DNA of 50,990 bases, from IMG/VR virus record IMGVR_UViG_3300044798_000057, positions 1-50,990 of that record. One strand, given 5' to 3'. The translations under genes were made by a program, and so were the position numbers. Position 1 is the stretch's first letter, and each line of letters opens with the position of its first letter. Below, piece after piece: positions 1 to 6,930 of this stretch. The notes under the pieces are model-generated. The model did no database searches, was not told the origin of the DNA, and saw only the letters and a program-made list of their open reading frames with translations. The stretch comes from a virus.

Positions 1-10
1 AATAAATAGG

Positions 11-170
11 GACACCGGCGCGAGGCTAGTTCTCCTGTAGAGACATTAAGCCGCGCTGTAACCTAGAGAGAGTATAAATCAAGGGGACGATTAAATGAGA
101 GAGCGAGTTCAGGGATCGGGTGAGGGCGTCGAGCGAGGCGTTATGACGCCGAGCAAAGGAACGCCCGACG
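11..170 (+). ncRNA. Candidate structured RNA element, copy A
   Basis: There is no credible gene here, and the sequence is shared with 49975-50140. Blocks conserved between the copies start with GACACCGGCGCGAGG and include GCGCTGTA, CCTAGA, CAGGGATC and TCGAGCGAGGCG. Stems I can draw: GCGCG 18-22 with CGCGC 52-56; TCGGGT 116-121 with GCCCGA 163-168; GGCGT 125-129 with ACGCC 146-150. The last two are kept in the other copy through paired base changes. A terminator-like hairpin follows at 206-232. I do not recognise a known RNA family. The rightward orientation is inferred from that hairpin and from the downstream genes. Confidence 0.5.
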
Positions 171-205
171 ATCTCCATTTTGCCTATTACTATTATTGGT
201 GTTAT

Positions 206-232
206 AAGAACTTCTTTGATAAAGTTCTTTTT
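206..232 (+). terminator. Terminator-like hairpin after RNA element A
   Basis: AAGAACTT (206-213) pairs perfectly with AAGTTCTT (222-229) across an 8-nt loop, and T residues follow to 232. The stem is AT-rich, so it is a moderate intrinsic terminator for rightward transcription. It would separate the RNA element from the promoter at 275. Confidence 0.5.
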
Positions 233-274
233 AAACATATTTATATATAAAGAGTATAAGTCTAAAGAAAATTC

Positions 275-303
275 TTGACATGACCGTTTTGGCGTGTTAG
301 ACT
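275..303 (+). promoter_or_regulatory. Sigma70-type promoter
   Basis: TTGACA at 275-280, a 17-bp spacer, then TAGACT at 298-303. It lies just upstream of the gene at 326 and would drive the first rightward genes. Confidence 0.65.
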
Positions 304-325
304 TTATGTGAAAGTGAGGTTTATT

Positions 326-532
326 ATGTCAAATTACATCGTCGTCGGCGGTGGATGGGATGGAGTTAGTTCCACGGGAGATACGTTTGTTAGAATAAAG
401 TTCAAAAACACTATCCCCGATGGCACCATGGTCACAATGTGGAAAAATAAACACAAAGATACAGAAAAACACCCAGATTACTTGATTATGGCGGCGGTAA
501 AGATTGACGATAAGCCATGGGTTCCAAAATAA
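326..532 (+). CDS. Small hypothetical phage protein
   Basis: 68 residues starting at ATG 326, with GTGAGG about eight bases upstream; a GTG at 308 is an alternative but lacks a ribosome site. It opens with MSNYIVVGGGWDG and contains IPDGTMVTMWKN and KHPDYLI, which suggests a compact beta-rich protein. I do not recognise the family. It is the middle gene of terminal module A. In module B the equivalent slot holds an unrelated VRR-NUC-like nuclease, so this position appears to be exchangeable. Confidence 0.6.
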   Translation: MSNYIVVGGGWDGVSSTGDTFVRIKFKNTIPDGTMVTMWKNKHKDTEKHPDYLIMAAVKIDDKPWVPK

Positions 533-545
533 TGTAACCGGTATC

Positions 546-605
546 GTGACAAGGGCGTTTCAAGGTTATTACAAACCATGTCAAATCGTTACAAGTCGTT
601 ACAAG
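546..605. repeat. Helically phased 8-bp repeat array A
   Basis: Six copies of an 8-bp motif, RT(T/G)(A/T)CAAR, start at 546 GTGACAAG, 557 GTTTCAAG, 568 ATTACAAA, 578 ATGTCAAA, 588 GTTACAAG and 598 GTTACAAG. Spacing is 11, 11, 10, 10, 10 bp, about one helical turn each. The array fills the gap between the stop at 532 and the start at 616. It is probably a cooperative protein-binding site, either operator or iteron. Confidence 0.7.
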
Positions 606-615
606 GGAGAGAGAG

Positions 616-831
616 ATGAAAAAATCGGTAAGGGTTAAGCGGTATTTCAGGAAGGCGCGGGAGCAACATGGCACGGACCTGGGGGATTTCTACTACTCAT
701 TGGCAGAGAGAGAGAGTGTCTTTGGTGTTAGTGGTACTTGCTCCGACTGTCCGAAGAGATGTAAGGTTCATGGTGTACCCGGAGTATCAAGTTTCTGGTG
801 CGGAGATAAAATATTCCTTGACAAGTTCTAA
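616..831 (+). CDS. Cysteine-rich small protein, paralog A
   Basis: 71 residues; the start has GGGAGAGAGAG upstream. A basic N-terminus (KKSVRVKRYFRKAR) is followed by GTDLGDFYYSLAER and a cysteine cluster in the order CSDC, PKRC, WCGDK near the C-terminus. Four cysteines could bind one zinc or an iron-sulfur centre (inference). I align it to the protein at 50679-50894 with 50 of 71 residues identical and the cysteines kept. It sits directly downstream of the phased array, so it could be the protein that binds it or simply the regulated gene. Family not recognised. Confidence 0.7.
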   Translation: MKKSVRVKRYFRKAREQHGTDLGDFYYSLAERESVFGVSGTCSDCPKRCKVHGVPGVSSFWCGDKIFLDKF

Positions 832-927
832 AATAGGGCGTATATTAATTTTCGAGGTGAGAAATGAACATTTCAATCGATCTGAAAAACCCAACGAGTT
901 GTTTGCGGTGTCCATTACTCAATTACG
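831..927. repeat. 97-bp exact direct repeat, left copy
   Basis: These 97 bases are identical to 50894-50990, the last bases of the window. Identity starts at the final base of the stop codon of the cysteine-rich gene (TAA here, TGA in the right copy), while the sequence just upstream is clearly diverged. It includes the Shine-Dalgarno site and first codons of the next gene. Confidence 0.95.
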
Positions 928-1034
928 ACGGGTGGGCAACAGATAGGAAATTTTATAAATGCCGAAATGGATATTTTATATGGCAACGGTCTCTCCGTCG
1001 ATCTGCCAAGTGTATCAAGGAGAACGGGAAATGA
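864..1034 (+). CDS. Small cysteine-containing hypothetical protein
   Basis: 56 residues from ATG 864, preceded by GAGGTGA. It contains CLRC near residue 13, then YKC (33) and AKC (50), so it may be a small zinc-binding fold. The stop overlaps the start of the next gene (ATGA at 1031). Its first 21 codons fall inside the 97-bp repeat, so the window's right end carries a truncated second copy. Function unknown. Confidence 0.6.
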   Translation: MNISIDLKNPTSCLRCPLLNYDGWATDRKFYKCRNGYFIWQRSLRRSAKCIKENGK

Positions 1035-1243
1035 GTAGACTTAAAGGCCGCTACGAAGAGCGCAGAATACATTACGAGAAGCACCTAAAGTTGAGTCCTA
1101 GCCGTCGATGTAATATCTGCCGGAAGTGGATCAAGGAGTATCCGGCAGACTATAGCCCAAAATGGACTAGATTTTGCCTCGATTGCAGAACTACAAAATT
1201 AAAGGACTTGTGTTCACCTGAAAAGGGCAGGTTATATCTATGA
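1031..1243 (+). CDS. Small zinc-finger-like protein
   Basis: 70 residues. ATG 1031 overlaps the upstream stop, and its own stop overlaps the next start (ATGA at 1240), so translation is probably coupled. Two CxxC pairs, CNIC and CLDC, lie about 25 residues apart, with basic residues around them. This resembles the small zinc ribbons found in phage early regions. No specific family recognised. Confidence 0.65.
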   Translation: MSRLKGRYEERRIHYEKHLKLSPSRRCNICRKWIKEYPADYSPKWTRFCLDCRTTKLKDLCSPEKGRLYL

Positions 1244-1617
1244 TAAAAACAATAAAGAAAATAGCGTCAATGAAAAACCATTCGCCCAAGTCGATTGGTT
1301 TTATTAATGGAATATTAATGTCCGAATCCCTTAACGCTGGAAAAAAGTTTGTTATGATGGTTGATGAAAATAAAGCCAGGAAAATTTTAGAAACCATTAT
1401 AAAAGAAGGACGACAAATTAAAAGTGCTAGTCTTGGCTTAGACGGGGATTGGGATTGTAATAATACTGAGATATTTGATGGGGTGGAATTTCAGCCATAC
1501 GATTCCTATGATGGAAGTATGTGGGCAATTCCCAAGTTGATTATTTACTTCGAAGATGGCTCTAGTGAAGCCCATGAGTGTTGGAAGAGACAGGATAAGG
1601 AAGGTGAGGTATTATGA
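1240..1617 (+). CDS. Hypothetical early protein
   Basis: 125 residues, starting in an ATGA overlap with the previous gene and ending in an overlap with the next. The N-terminus is lysine-rich; the C-terminal half is acidic and aromatic (DGDWDCNNTEIFDG, FQPYDSYDG). No motif I can assign. Position alone suggests an accessory role in early phage metabolism or host takeover. Confidence 0.6.
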   Translation: MIKTIKKIASMKNHSPKSIGFINGILMSESLNAGKKFVMMVDENKARKILETIIKEGRQIKSASLGLDGDWDCNNTEIFDGVEFQPYDSYDGSMWAIPKLIIYFEDGSSEAHECWKRQDKEGEVL

Positions 1618-1784
1618 AGTTAGAAGAGATTGTTTTTGTGCTTATTCGAGAGATGGGGGCTGGCAACTGCGACAGTGCGTTTGATATGGAGCTGAAGTCC
1701 GCTGCTGTAGCAGGCGTGTGTAATGCCATCTATGATCTTGGATATGAGATTGTTAAGGCCAATGGAACTGTCACGGTTCAATGA
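1614..1784 (+). CDS. Small hypothetical protein
   Basis: 56 residues from ATG 1614, with AAGGTGAGG upstream. It overlaps the previous stop and ends just before the ribosome site of the next gene. It looks like an alpha-helical protein (MKLEEIVFVLIREMG). Family unknown; kept because of its start signal and the gene-overlap pattern typical of this block. Confidence 0.5.
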   Translation: MKLEEIVFVLIREMGAGNCDSAFDMELKSAAVAGVCNAIYDLGYEIVKANGTVTVQ

Positions 1785-1809
1785 AATAATGGGAATTAAG
1801 GAGATGATT

Positions 1810-2310
1810 ATGGAAAAAAAGAAAAAAGAAATTATCATTAAGGCTGTTAAGGTTGAAGACACTAAGTTTGGGCCAAGGATCGGCATATGTGATGCGGAAG
1901 GAACGTGGATAAACTCTAGGAAGTCTCAGTGGGATAAAATACCAGGTGCATGGGAAAGACTGACTTCCCTGAAAGCCGGGGATCGCGTTGATGTCGATTA
2001 TGAGATTAGGCCATATGTGGCTAAAGACGGGAGCAATAAGACAACAAATGAAATTTTGGGGTTTGATGTTGTTATCCGACCCCAGGATGAGGTTAAGTCG
2101 GTTACTGCTCCAAGTACCGCGCCGCAAGCTCTACCCAGGGAGACACCGACCCCAAAATCCATTGTGCCGGAGATAGGTGCGAGGCAGACGGCATTAAATG
2201 TTGCCGTGCAAGTCGTAGGAAGCTGGGTAGAGAAGAGCGATTTAACCTGCGTAGAGTCTGTTATCGCCGTCGCTAAGCAAATCTATGCCTCCCTAAAAGA
2301 AGCCTGGTAA
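1810..2310 (+). CDS. Putative OB-fold nucleic-acid-binding protein
   Basis: 166 residues from ATG 1810, with AAGGAG six bases upstream. Residues 1-90 look like a beta-barrel with an acidic/basic alternation and a GDRVDVDYEIR strand, as in OB-fold single-strand-binding proteins of phages. A proline-rich linker (APSTAPQALPRETPTPK) follows, then a helical C-terminus beginning IGARQTALNVAVQVV. The assignment is from overall pattern, not a signature motif. In an early replication block, a single-strand-binding or recombination-accessory role is plausible. Confidence 0.45.
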   Translation: MEKKKKEIIIKAVKVEDTKFGPRIGICDAEGTWINSRKSQWDKIPGAWERLTSLKAGDRVDVDYEIRPYVAKDGSNKTTNEILGFDVVIRPQDEVKSVTAPSTAPQALPRETPTPKSIVPEIGARQTALNVAVQVVGSWVEKSDLTCVESVIAVAKQIYASLKEAW

Positions 2311-2537
2311 TGTCAACAATAATTTGGATGGGTTTAGGTTGGATTTTTCTGTCTGCATTTGTTGTTTGGTATAGGAATTGGATGTGGTCGCGCATTAAGG
2401 CGCATGAAAAGCGGCTATTGCAGGACCGGGACACGCTGAGCGAATGCGAGGAGTTGTGCCCCAGGTTCGATGATTGTGATGATCCATTGGATTGTCTGTT
2501 GGAGAAAGACAAGGATGCCTATACGGAGGTGATATGA
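2310..2537 (+). CDS. Small membrane-anchored protein
   Basis: 75 residues, start overlapping the previous stop (TAATG). One N-terminal transmembrane helix spans about residues 4-22 (IIWMGLGWIFLSAFVVW), followed by a basic helix and an acidic cysteine-containing tail (CEELCPRFDDCDDPLDC). The four cysteines may bind metal or form disulfides. Function unknown. Confidence 0.6.
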   Translation: MSTIIWMGLGWIFLSAFVVWYRNWMWSRIKAHEKRLLQDRDTLSECEELCPRFDDCDDPLDCLLEKDKDAYTEVI

Positions 2538-2809
2538 TGAGAAGAACGTGGACAGTTAAAGATGGAACCAAGGTGAAAATTAAAAACATGAAGACTTCTC
2601 ACATCAGAAACTGTATCCGAATGCTAGGGAGATGTCACGACGCGCTTCTCCTCCAGGCTTACTCTGCTATTGATGGACTTCATGGAGAGATGGCAATCGA
2701 ATGTGCCGAAGATGCGGTCGCAACCATTGAAGAGAACGGCTTTGGGGACAATGCCGACGAGTTTTTATTTGCCTTCGAGGAGGAATTAAGGAGGAGGGAG
2801 GTGACGTGA
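2534..2809 (+). CDS. Hypothetical early protein
   Basis: 91 residues starting MMRRTWTVKDGT, with GAGGTGAT upstream and an overlap with the previous stop. It has a basic N-terminus and an acidic helical C-terminus (FAFEEELRRREV). The motif HIRNCIRMLGRC resembles short segments in other small phage proteins but is not diagnostic. The stop overlaps the next start. Confidence 0.55.
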   Translation: MMRRTWTVKDGTKVKIKNMKTSHIRNCIRMLGRCHDALLLQAYSAIDGLHGEMAIECAEDAVATIEENGFGDNADEFLFAFEEELRRREVT

Positions 2810-3108
2810 TGAGCGAACCTAAACACGGGCCATTCGATGACGCAATCAGGATTCTCCACGAGGCTAGGGGGGAAGCAATTCTAGTTGATGAAGAACTTAT
2901 GGAAGTTCAATTAGAGGCCGCCATCCGCGTCCTCGAAGCGGCGGGGAAGATTCATAAGGATGTTTGCTTGAGGGAAATAAATACCAGCACGCTTGTAAGT
3001 CCATTTGAAATGCTATCAGAAAGTAACGTAGAAACAACAACGTATTTTGACGTTTATCCAAGAAATGAAATCCGCGCCCTGCTCGAAAGTCTCCCAGATA
3101 AAGAATAG
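2809..3108 (+). CDS. Hypothetical early protein
   Basis: 99 residues; ATG 2809 overlaps the upstream TGA and has GGAGGGAGG upstream. Acidic and mostly helical (DDAIRILHEARGEAILVDEE). A two-base gap separates it from the HNH-type gene at 3111. No recognised family. Confidence 0.55.
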   Translation: MSEPKHGPFDDAIRILHEARGEAILVDEELMEVQLEAAIRVLEAAGKIHKDVCLREINTSTLVSPFEMLSESNVETTTYFDVYPRNEIRALLESLPDKE

Positions 3109-3110
3109 CC

Positions 3111-3524
3111 ATGTCAACCAAAGAATATCGAATTACCCACAAGAAAGAAATAGCCGCGTATAACAAATCCTATGGAACCACTCATCTCGAAGAAAGGCGT
3201 GAATATAATCGAAAGTGGAGAAAGGAACATCCCAATGCCGCCACTCAACACAATAGACGCTGGAGGACAAGGAATCCAGAGAAACGCTTGGAATTGGGAG
3301 CGCGGTGGTGGAAAAAATATCCCAAGAAGATGAAGGCACAGCACGCCCTCAATCATGCCATAAAGGATGGGAGAATTATTAGGCCGGGAATATGCGAAAG
3401 ATGTGGTAATTCATCACAGGTAATTGAAGGCCACCACTTTGATTACGAAAAACCACTGGAAGTTTTATGGTTATGTCATTCCTGCCATCAAGAAATTCAC
3501 CTGCCGGATGGAGGGAAGAGATGA
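3111..3524 (+). CDS. HNH-type endonuclease with N-terminal basic repeats
   Basis: 137 residues. The N-terminal two thirds is built of short basic repeats (NKSYGTTHLEERREYN, NRKWRKEHPN, NRRWRTRNPEKR) likely to contact DNA. The C-terminal domain has CERCG, EGHHFDYEKPL and LCHSCHQEIH, matching a zinc-stabilised HNH/beta-beta-alpha-metal fold. A full-length paralog lies at 12845-13282. Probably a free-standing homing-type nuclease; activity is inferred. Confidence 0.7.
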   Translation: MSTKEYRITHKKEIAAYNKSYGTTHLEERREYNRKWRKEHPNAATQHNRRWRTRNPEKRLELGARWWKKYPKKMKAQHALNHAIKDGRIIRPGICERCGNSSQVIEGHHFDYEKPLEVLWLCHSCHQEIHLPDGGKR

Positions 3525-3892
3525 GCGAGAAGTACAGCACGGATGACTTAATTTCCGTGATCGGAAACTATACAACGGGACGAGTGCGTGTGATTACTTA
3601 TGCGGAGTGCGACGCCATCATCGCCCGGCTACGTGCAGAGGATAGCGATAAAATCAAGGCGGACAAATTACAAGGGGGAGAAATGAGCGAGAAGAAACTA
3701 AAACCATGTCCGTTCTGCGGAAGAGAAGCTAAAATACACGAAGCAGATTGGGATTGTCACAAATCAGAGAAACCATATCGGGTTACATGTGATGGTGAAT
3801 ATATTCATACAGACGAAGCGTGTGGAGCAGAAACACTATACTTTAGGATGCCAGATGAAGCTATCGCCGCCTGGAACAGAAGGGCAAAATGA
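3521..3892 (+). CDS. Lar-like zinc-ribbon protein with N-terminal extension
   Basis: 123 residues. ATG 3521 overlaps the HNH stop. Residues 1-53 form a short helical segment. From residue 55 comes a Lar/restriction-alleviation-type zinc ribbon: LKPCPFCGREA, a later CGAE, and the terminal AIAAWNRR. A second in-frame ATG at 3683 has a strong AGGGGGAG site, so a shorter 69-residue protein may also be made. Lar-type proteins are linked to protection from host restriction, but many phage versions are uncharacterised. A shorter paralog is at 13279. Confidence 0.65.
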   Translation: MSEKYSTDDLISVIGNYTTGRVRVITYAECDAIIARLRAEDSDKIKADKLQGGEMSEKKLKPCPFCGREAKIHEADWDCHKSEKPYRVTCDGEYIHTDEACGAETLYFRMPDEAIAAWNRRAK

Positions 3893-3919
3893 GCGAGAAG
3901 TACAGTAAGGTAAATATAA

Positions 3920-4666
3920 ATGAATAATATAAAAAAATATCAAAATGGTGATTCTCGACGGTATGATATTCCTGGACTTGGCCTTGTCCCCTCTGTTACG
4001 TCAGTACTTTCTCAGGTCAAGAAGATACCTGGAGCATATTTTTCTAGGTTAGCCGTGAATTATTTGCGGGAAAACCTTCTAGACAAACTTGTTTCTGGAG
4101 AAATAAGCCTTAAACAATTCAAGGAGATGGACCTCAATGAACTAATGAAGTATGCTAAGGCAACGGCAAAGCGGGACTACGAGAAGGCCGGGGATATCGG
4201 AACGCGGGTTCATGCGGCGATTGAAGCATACTTTAAAAATGAAGTCATAGTGATTGATAAAGAAACAGATAAGCCATACAATGCTTTCATTGAATGGGTA
4301 AACAAAAATAATGTAATCTGTTTACTAAGCGAACATACGGTATACAGTAAGGTCGGGTATGCTGGGACGTTGGACTTCATTGGCATGATTAACGGCAAGA
4401 AGTATCTGGTGGATTTCAAAAGTTCGAAAGGATTTTGGCCGGGGATGGAGATTCAGGTAACTGCATATAATTACGCACACGAAGAAATGACTGGTGAAAA
4501 AATGGATGGCATGGGTATTTTACGATTAGACAAAATTACCGGAATGCCCGAGTTTAAAGAAGTCCCCATGAACCTTATGAACCACTATATGGACAAATTT
4601 TTAACTCTTTTGGCGTACTTTGAACTGGACCATGATAAAACAATACTGAAGTGGCCTGAAAAATAA
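3920..4666 (+). CDS. PD-(D/E)XK nuclease, RecB/Cas4-like
   Basis: 248 residues. GTRVHAAIEAYF (about 95-106) matches the GxxxH motif. YAGTLDFIG and LVDFKSSKG supply the catalytic D...DxK residues, followed by QVTAYNYA, the conserved Q/Y helix. This order is typical of RecB/Cas4-like exonucleases used by phages for recombination or DNA processing. No Cas genes are nearby, so a CRISPR link is not indicated. The start follows a weak site; a 12-codon stub repeating the upstream gene's start precedes it. Confidence 0.75.
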   Translation: MNNIKKYQNGDSRRYDIPGLGLVPSVTSVLSQVKKIPGAYFSRLAVNYLRENLLDKLVSGEISLKQFKEMDLNELMKYAKATAKRDYEKAGDIGTRVHAAIEAYFKNEVIVIDKETDKPYNAFIEWVNKNNVICLLSEHTVYSKVGYAGTLDFIGMINGKKYLVDFKSSKGFWPGMEIQVTAYNYAHEEMTGEKMDGMGILRLDKITGMPEFKEVPMNLMNHYMDKFLTLLAYFELDHDKTILKWPEK

Positions 4667-4667
4667 C

Positions 4668-4967
4668 GTGGTACACATCAACCTCATGGGCAACAGAAAG
4701 GACTTCAGAAAATTCTGTCGGGCGATGGAAAAAGAAATGAATTGCCGACGCCCCCACTGTGAAAAATCGTGTTTTGCTTGGGCCGTTAGAGACATACAAT
4801 CCTTGTGTGATGAAGGAGTAACCATAAATGCGGCGGCAAACAAATGGGCCGAGTCGGGACTGACGCACAGGGACGGGGAGGATATCTTGGCCGACCTGCT
4901 CGGGGTGAATGACCTAGATATTGTCCGCGACATATTGAAGGAGGGCGGGGATGTGGAAAAGCAGTAA
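4668..4967 (+). CDS. Hypothetical protein with cysteine motif
   Basis: 99 residues from GTG 4668, one base after the previous stop; ATG 4686 is an equally possible start, and neither has a clear ribosome site. CRRPHCEKSCFAW gives three closely spaced cysteines with a histidine, followed by a helical acidic C-terminus. It overlaps the endonuclease VII gene start by 17 bases. Unknown function. Confidence 0.5.
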   Translation: MVHINLMGNRKDFRKFCRAMEKEMNCRRPHCEKSCFAWAVRDIQSLCDEGVTINAAANKWAESGLTHRDGEDILADLLGVNDLDIVRDILKEGGDVEKQ

Positions 4968-5577
4968 GACAAAAAAAGAGTATAATCAGGCATACTACCT
5001 CGCCCATCGGGATAAAGACATGGCGCGCTCTAGGGCCAGATATATTGTCCATAAGGATGAAATCAAGGTCTTTCGCCAAACACCGGAATTTAAGGCTCGG
5101 CAAAGGGTTCGTAATAGGAAATCTTATCTTGCTCACCAAGATGAAAGAAAAGAATCCTCCAGGCTATACCGAATTGCCCACCGCGACGAAATAAAGATTA
5201 AGAAGTCGGTGGCCGGTAAGATATATCGACTTTCCCACAAGGATGAACTACGGGCCAAGAAAGTGGCCTATGAGCGGCGGCCAGGAGTGAAAGAAATGCA
5301 CGCGTCCAGTAGTCGAAAATCTCATTTGAAATTAAAGTATTCCATGACACTTGCCGACGTGGACATGTTGTTAGCGAAACAGGATGGGAAATGCGCCATT
5401 TGTAAATCAGATAAATTTAATGGGCCAGGTCCATGTATTGACCATGACCATATAACGGGGAAGATTCGTGGCATTTTGTGTACCAATTGCAATATGGCAA
5501 TTGGATATGCCCACAACGATGCCCTGGTTCTTAGGTTAATGGCAGATTATTTGGGGGGTACAAATGAAAAAGGTTAA
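4951..5577 (+). CDS. Recombination endonuclease VII family protein
   Basis: 208 residues with GGAGGGCGGGG upstream. The N-terminal 120 residues consist of degenerate basic repeats (AHRDKDMARSRARY, VHKDEIKVF, AHRDEIKIKK, SHKDELRAKK). The C-terminal domain carries KCAICK, IDHDHITGKIRGILC and TNCNMAIG, the zinc and active-site pattern of T4 gp49-type endonuclease VII. Such enzymes resolve branched DNA before packaging; others act as homing nucleases. The repeats resemble those in the HNH genes at 3111 and 12845. Confidence 0.85.
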   Translation: MWKSSKTKKEYNQAYYLAHRDKDMARSRARYIVHKDEIKVFRQTPEFKARQRVRNRKSYLAHQDERKESSRLYRIAHRDEIKIKKSVAGKIYRLSHKDELRAKKVAYERRPGVKEMHASSSRKSHLKLKYSMTLADVDMLLAKQDGKCAICKSDKFNGPGPCIDHDHITGKIRGILCTNCNMAIGYAHNDALVLRLMADYLGGTNEKG

Positions 5578-5812
5578 AAAATTTTTCCTTAGTTTTGTAG
5601 AAGAAGCTGTTTTAAATCAAGCCTTTAAAAATTATGTCGGTGGGCGCGTCGAAGTAACCGGCCCCGGAGACGACTATCCCGGAGAGGAGATTCGCTTCTT
5701 TACCAAGGAACACAAGTCAGAATACTATAGACTTAGAGATTTGTGGGATTTCAAAGAGCTTACGGCGGCGCAACTGGACAAACTAAGGAAGGACCTGGGG
5801 AACCTAAAATAA
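5564..5812 (+). CDS. Hypothetical early protein
   Basis: 82 residues. ATG 5564 overlaps the end of the endonuclease VII gene by 14 bases. Basic N-terminus (MKKVKKFFLSFVEEA) and a charged helical C-terminus (TAAQLDKLRKDLGNLK). Family not recognised. Confidence 0.55.
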   Translation: MKKVKKFFLSFVEEAVLNQAFKNYVGGRVEVTGPGDDYPGEEIRFFTKEHKSEYYRLRDLWDFKELTAAQLDKLRKDLGNLK

Positions 5813-5824
5813 GGAGGACAAGTC

Positions 5825-6259
5825 ATGGACGAAACTAAATATTATGAACCAGAAATGGGGCAAATGGCTTTCGGCCAACCTTGGCAATCCGTTGAGTGTC
5901 CAGAATATATCGTTGCTCTTTTGGAGGGGATACGTGAAGAGGTGCGGCGAATTGGGGGGAATGAATATCAACACGAGTTTGATCCGTTTAGCGATTGGGG
6001 AGATGCCGACATATTCAATAACCAACACAAAGATTCTGGATTTGAGGTTTGGCCCTATTCGTGGAATGACGAGGAAGCACAAAAATACAATTTCAAACAT
6101 GGGGATATAGAAATTAGTTGGTATAAGCATATGGGGAGAGGAACCAGTATTAATAAAGTTATTTCTCCTGACGAGGCAGTATTAATGTTCAATGAATGTA
6201 TCAAAAATTTATTAGAATGGAATAAAAGACACATGAAGGTACTGGGGGAATTGAAATGA
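5825..6259 (+). CDS. Conserved-type hypothetical phage protein
   Basis: 144 residues with a strong AAGGAGGACAAGTC leader to ATG 5825. Aromatic- and acid-rich. Segments such as EVWPYSWNDEEAQKYNF and ISWYKHMGRGTSIN look like a conserved phage family of unknown role that I have seen without a function. It overlaps the GIY-YIG gene start by four bases. Confidence 0.6.
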   Translation: MDETKYYEPEMGQMAFGQPWQSVECPEYIVALLEGIREEVRRIGGNEYQHEFDPFSDWGDADIFNNQHKDSGFEVWPYSWNDEEAQKYNFKHGDIEISWYKHMGRGTSINKVISPDEAVLMFNECIKNLLEWNKRHMKVLGELK

Positions 6260-6930
6260 CGACGGAGTTAATGACCAATGGGGTAGTTCCCAGGACCGGA
6301 ATCATCTATGTTGCCACCAACCTAGAAACAGGGAAACAATACGTTGGACAAACCAATAATTTTAAACGTCGAATTATGGAACACTTATCAAAAGACAATA
6401 ATATTTATTTTTCTAACTCTCTCCAAAAACACGGACTGGATAAATTTGTTTTTATGCAAAATATTTATCCCAAAGATGAATTGAATAATTGGGAACAACA
6501 TTGGATTGAACGATTACGAACCACTTTCCCCGATGGATATAACATGAACACGGGTGGGAATAATTTTACGGCTAGCGAAGAAACGTGCAAAAAAATAAGT
6601 AATCGACTTCTGGGAAACAAAAATTGCGTTGGTCACAGACATACGGAAGAAGCAAAAAGAAAAGTTAGCATGGCCCGCAAAGGCAAGAAAATGTCCGAAG
6701 AACAAAAAGAAAAACTTCGAATGATTCATGTTGGGAGAAGGGCATCGGATGAAACGAAGAGAAAAATGAGCGTTGCCCATAAAGGAAGTATTGGCGGAAT
6801 GTTAGGAAAATACCATACAGAAGAAACCAAAAAGAAAATTAGTGATGCCGGAAGGAATCGATCCCCCATTAGCAAGGAAACGAGGACAAAAATGAGTATG
6901 GCGGCATTAAAACGATGGAGGAAAACATGA
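6256..6930 (+). CDS. GIY-YIG homing endonuclease with NUMOD3 repeats
   Basis: 224 residues. GIIYVATN (residues 15-22) and QYVGQTNNFKRRI match the GIY-YIG core, with E at the QHWIE helix. Residues 105-224 hold several NUMOD3-type DNA-binding repeats (HTEEAKRKVSMARKGKK, SDETKRKMSVAHKG, KETRTKMSMAALKRW). This architecture is typical of free-standing phage homing nucleases. It lies in a four-base overlap chain with both neighbours. Confidence 0.9.
   Translation: MTTELMTNGVVPRTGIIYVATNLETGKQYVGQTNNFKRRIMEHLSKDNNIYFSNSLQKHGLDKFVFMQNIYPKDELNNWEQHWIERLRTTFPDGYNMNTGGNNFTASEETCKKISNRLLGNKNCVGHRHTEEAKRKVSMARKGKKMSEEQKEKLRMIHVGRRASDETKRKMSVAHKGSIGGMLGKYHTEETKKKISDAGRNRSPISKETRTKMSMAALKRWRKT

Noticed and set aside
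11-170. Group I intron or HEARO/IscB guide RNA
   Set aside because: I could not place the group I P7/P3 core, and no IscB/IsrB-type gene is present; the nearby HNH is an ordinary homing type.
26-238. Minus-strand ORF across RNA element A
   Set aside because: Not kept in copy B, and it covers the structured element and its terminator hairpin.
3889-3927. 12-codon ORF MSEKYSKVNINE
   Set aside because: It repeats the start of the gene at 3521 and looks like a duplication scar, not a gene.
3920-4666. Cas4 of a CRISPR system
   Set aside because: The PD-(D/E)XK nuclease lacks Cas neighbours and no repeat-spacer array occurs in the window.
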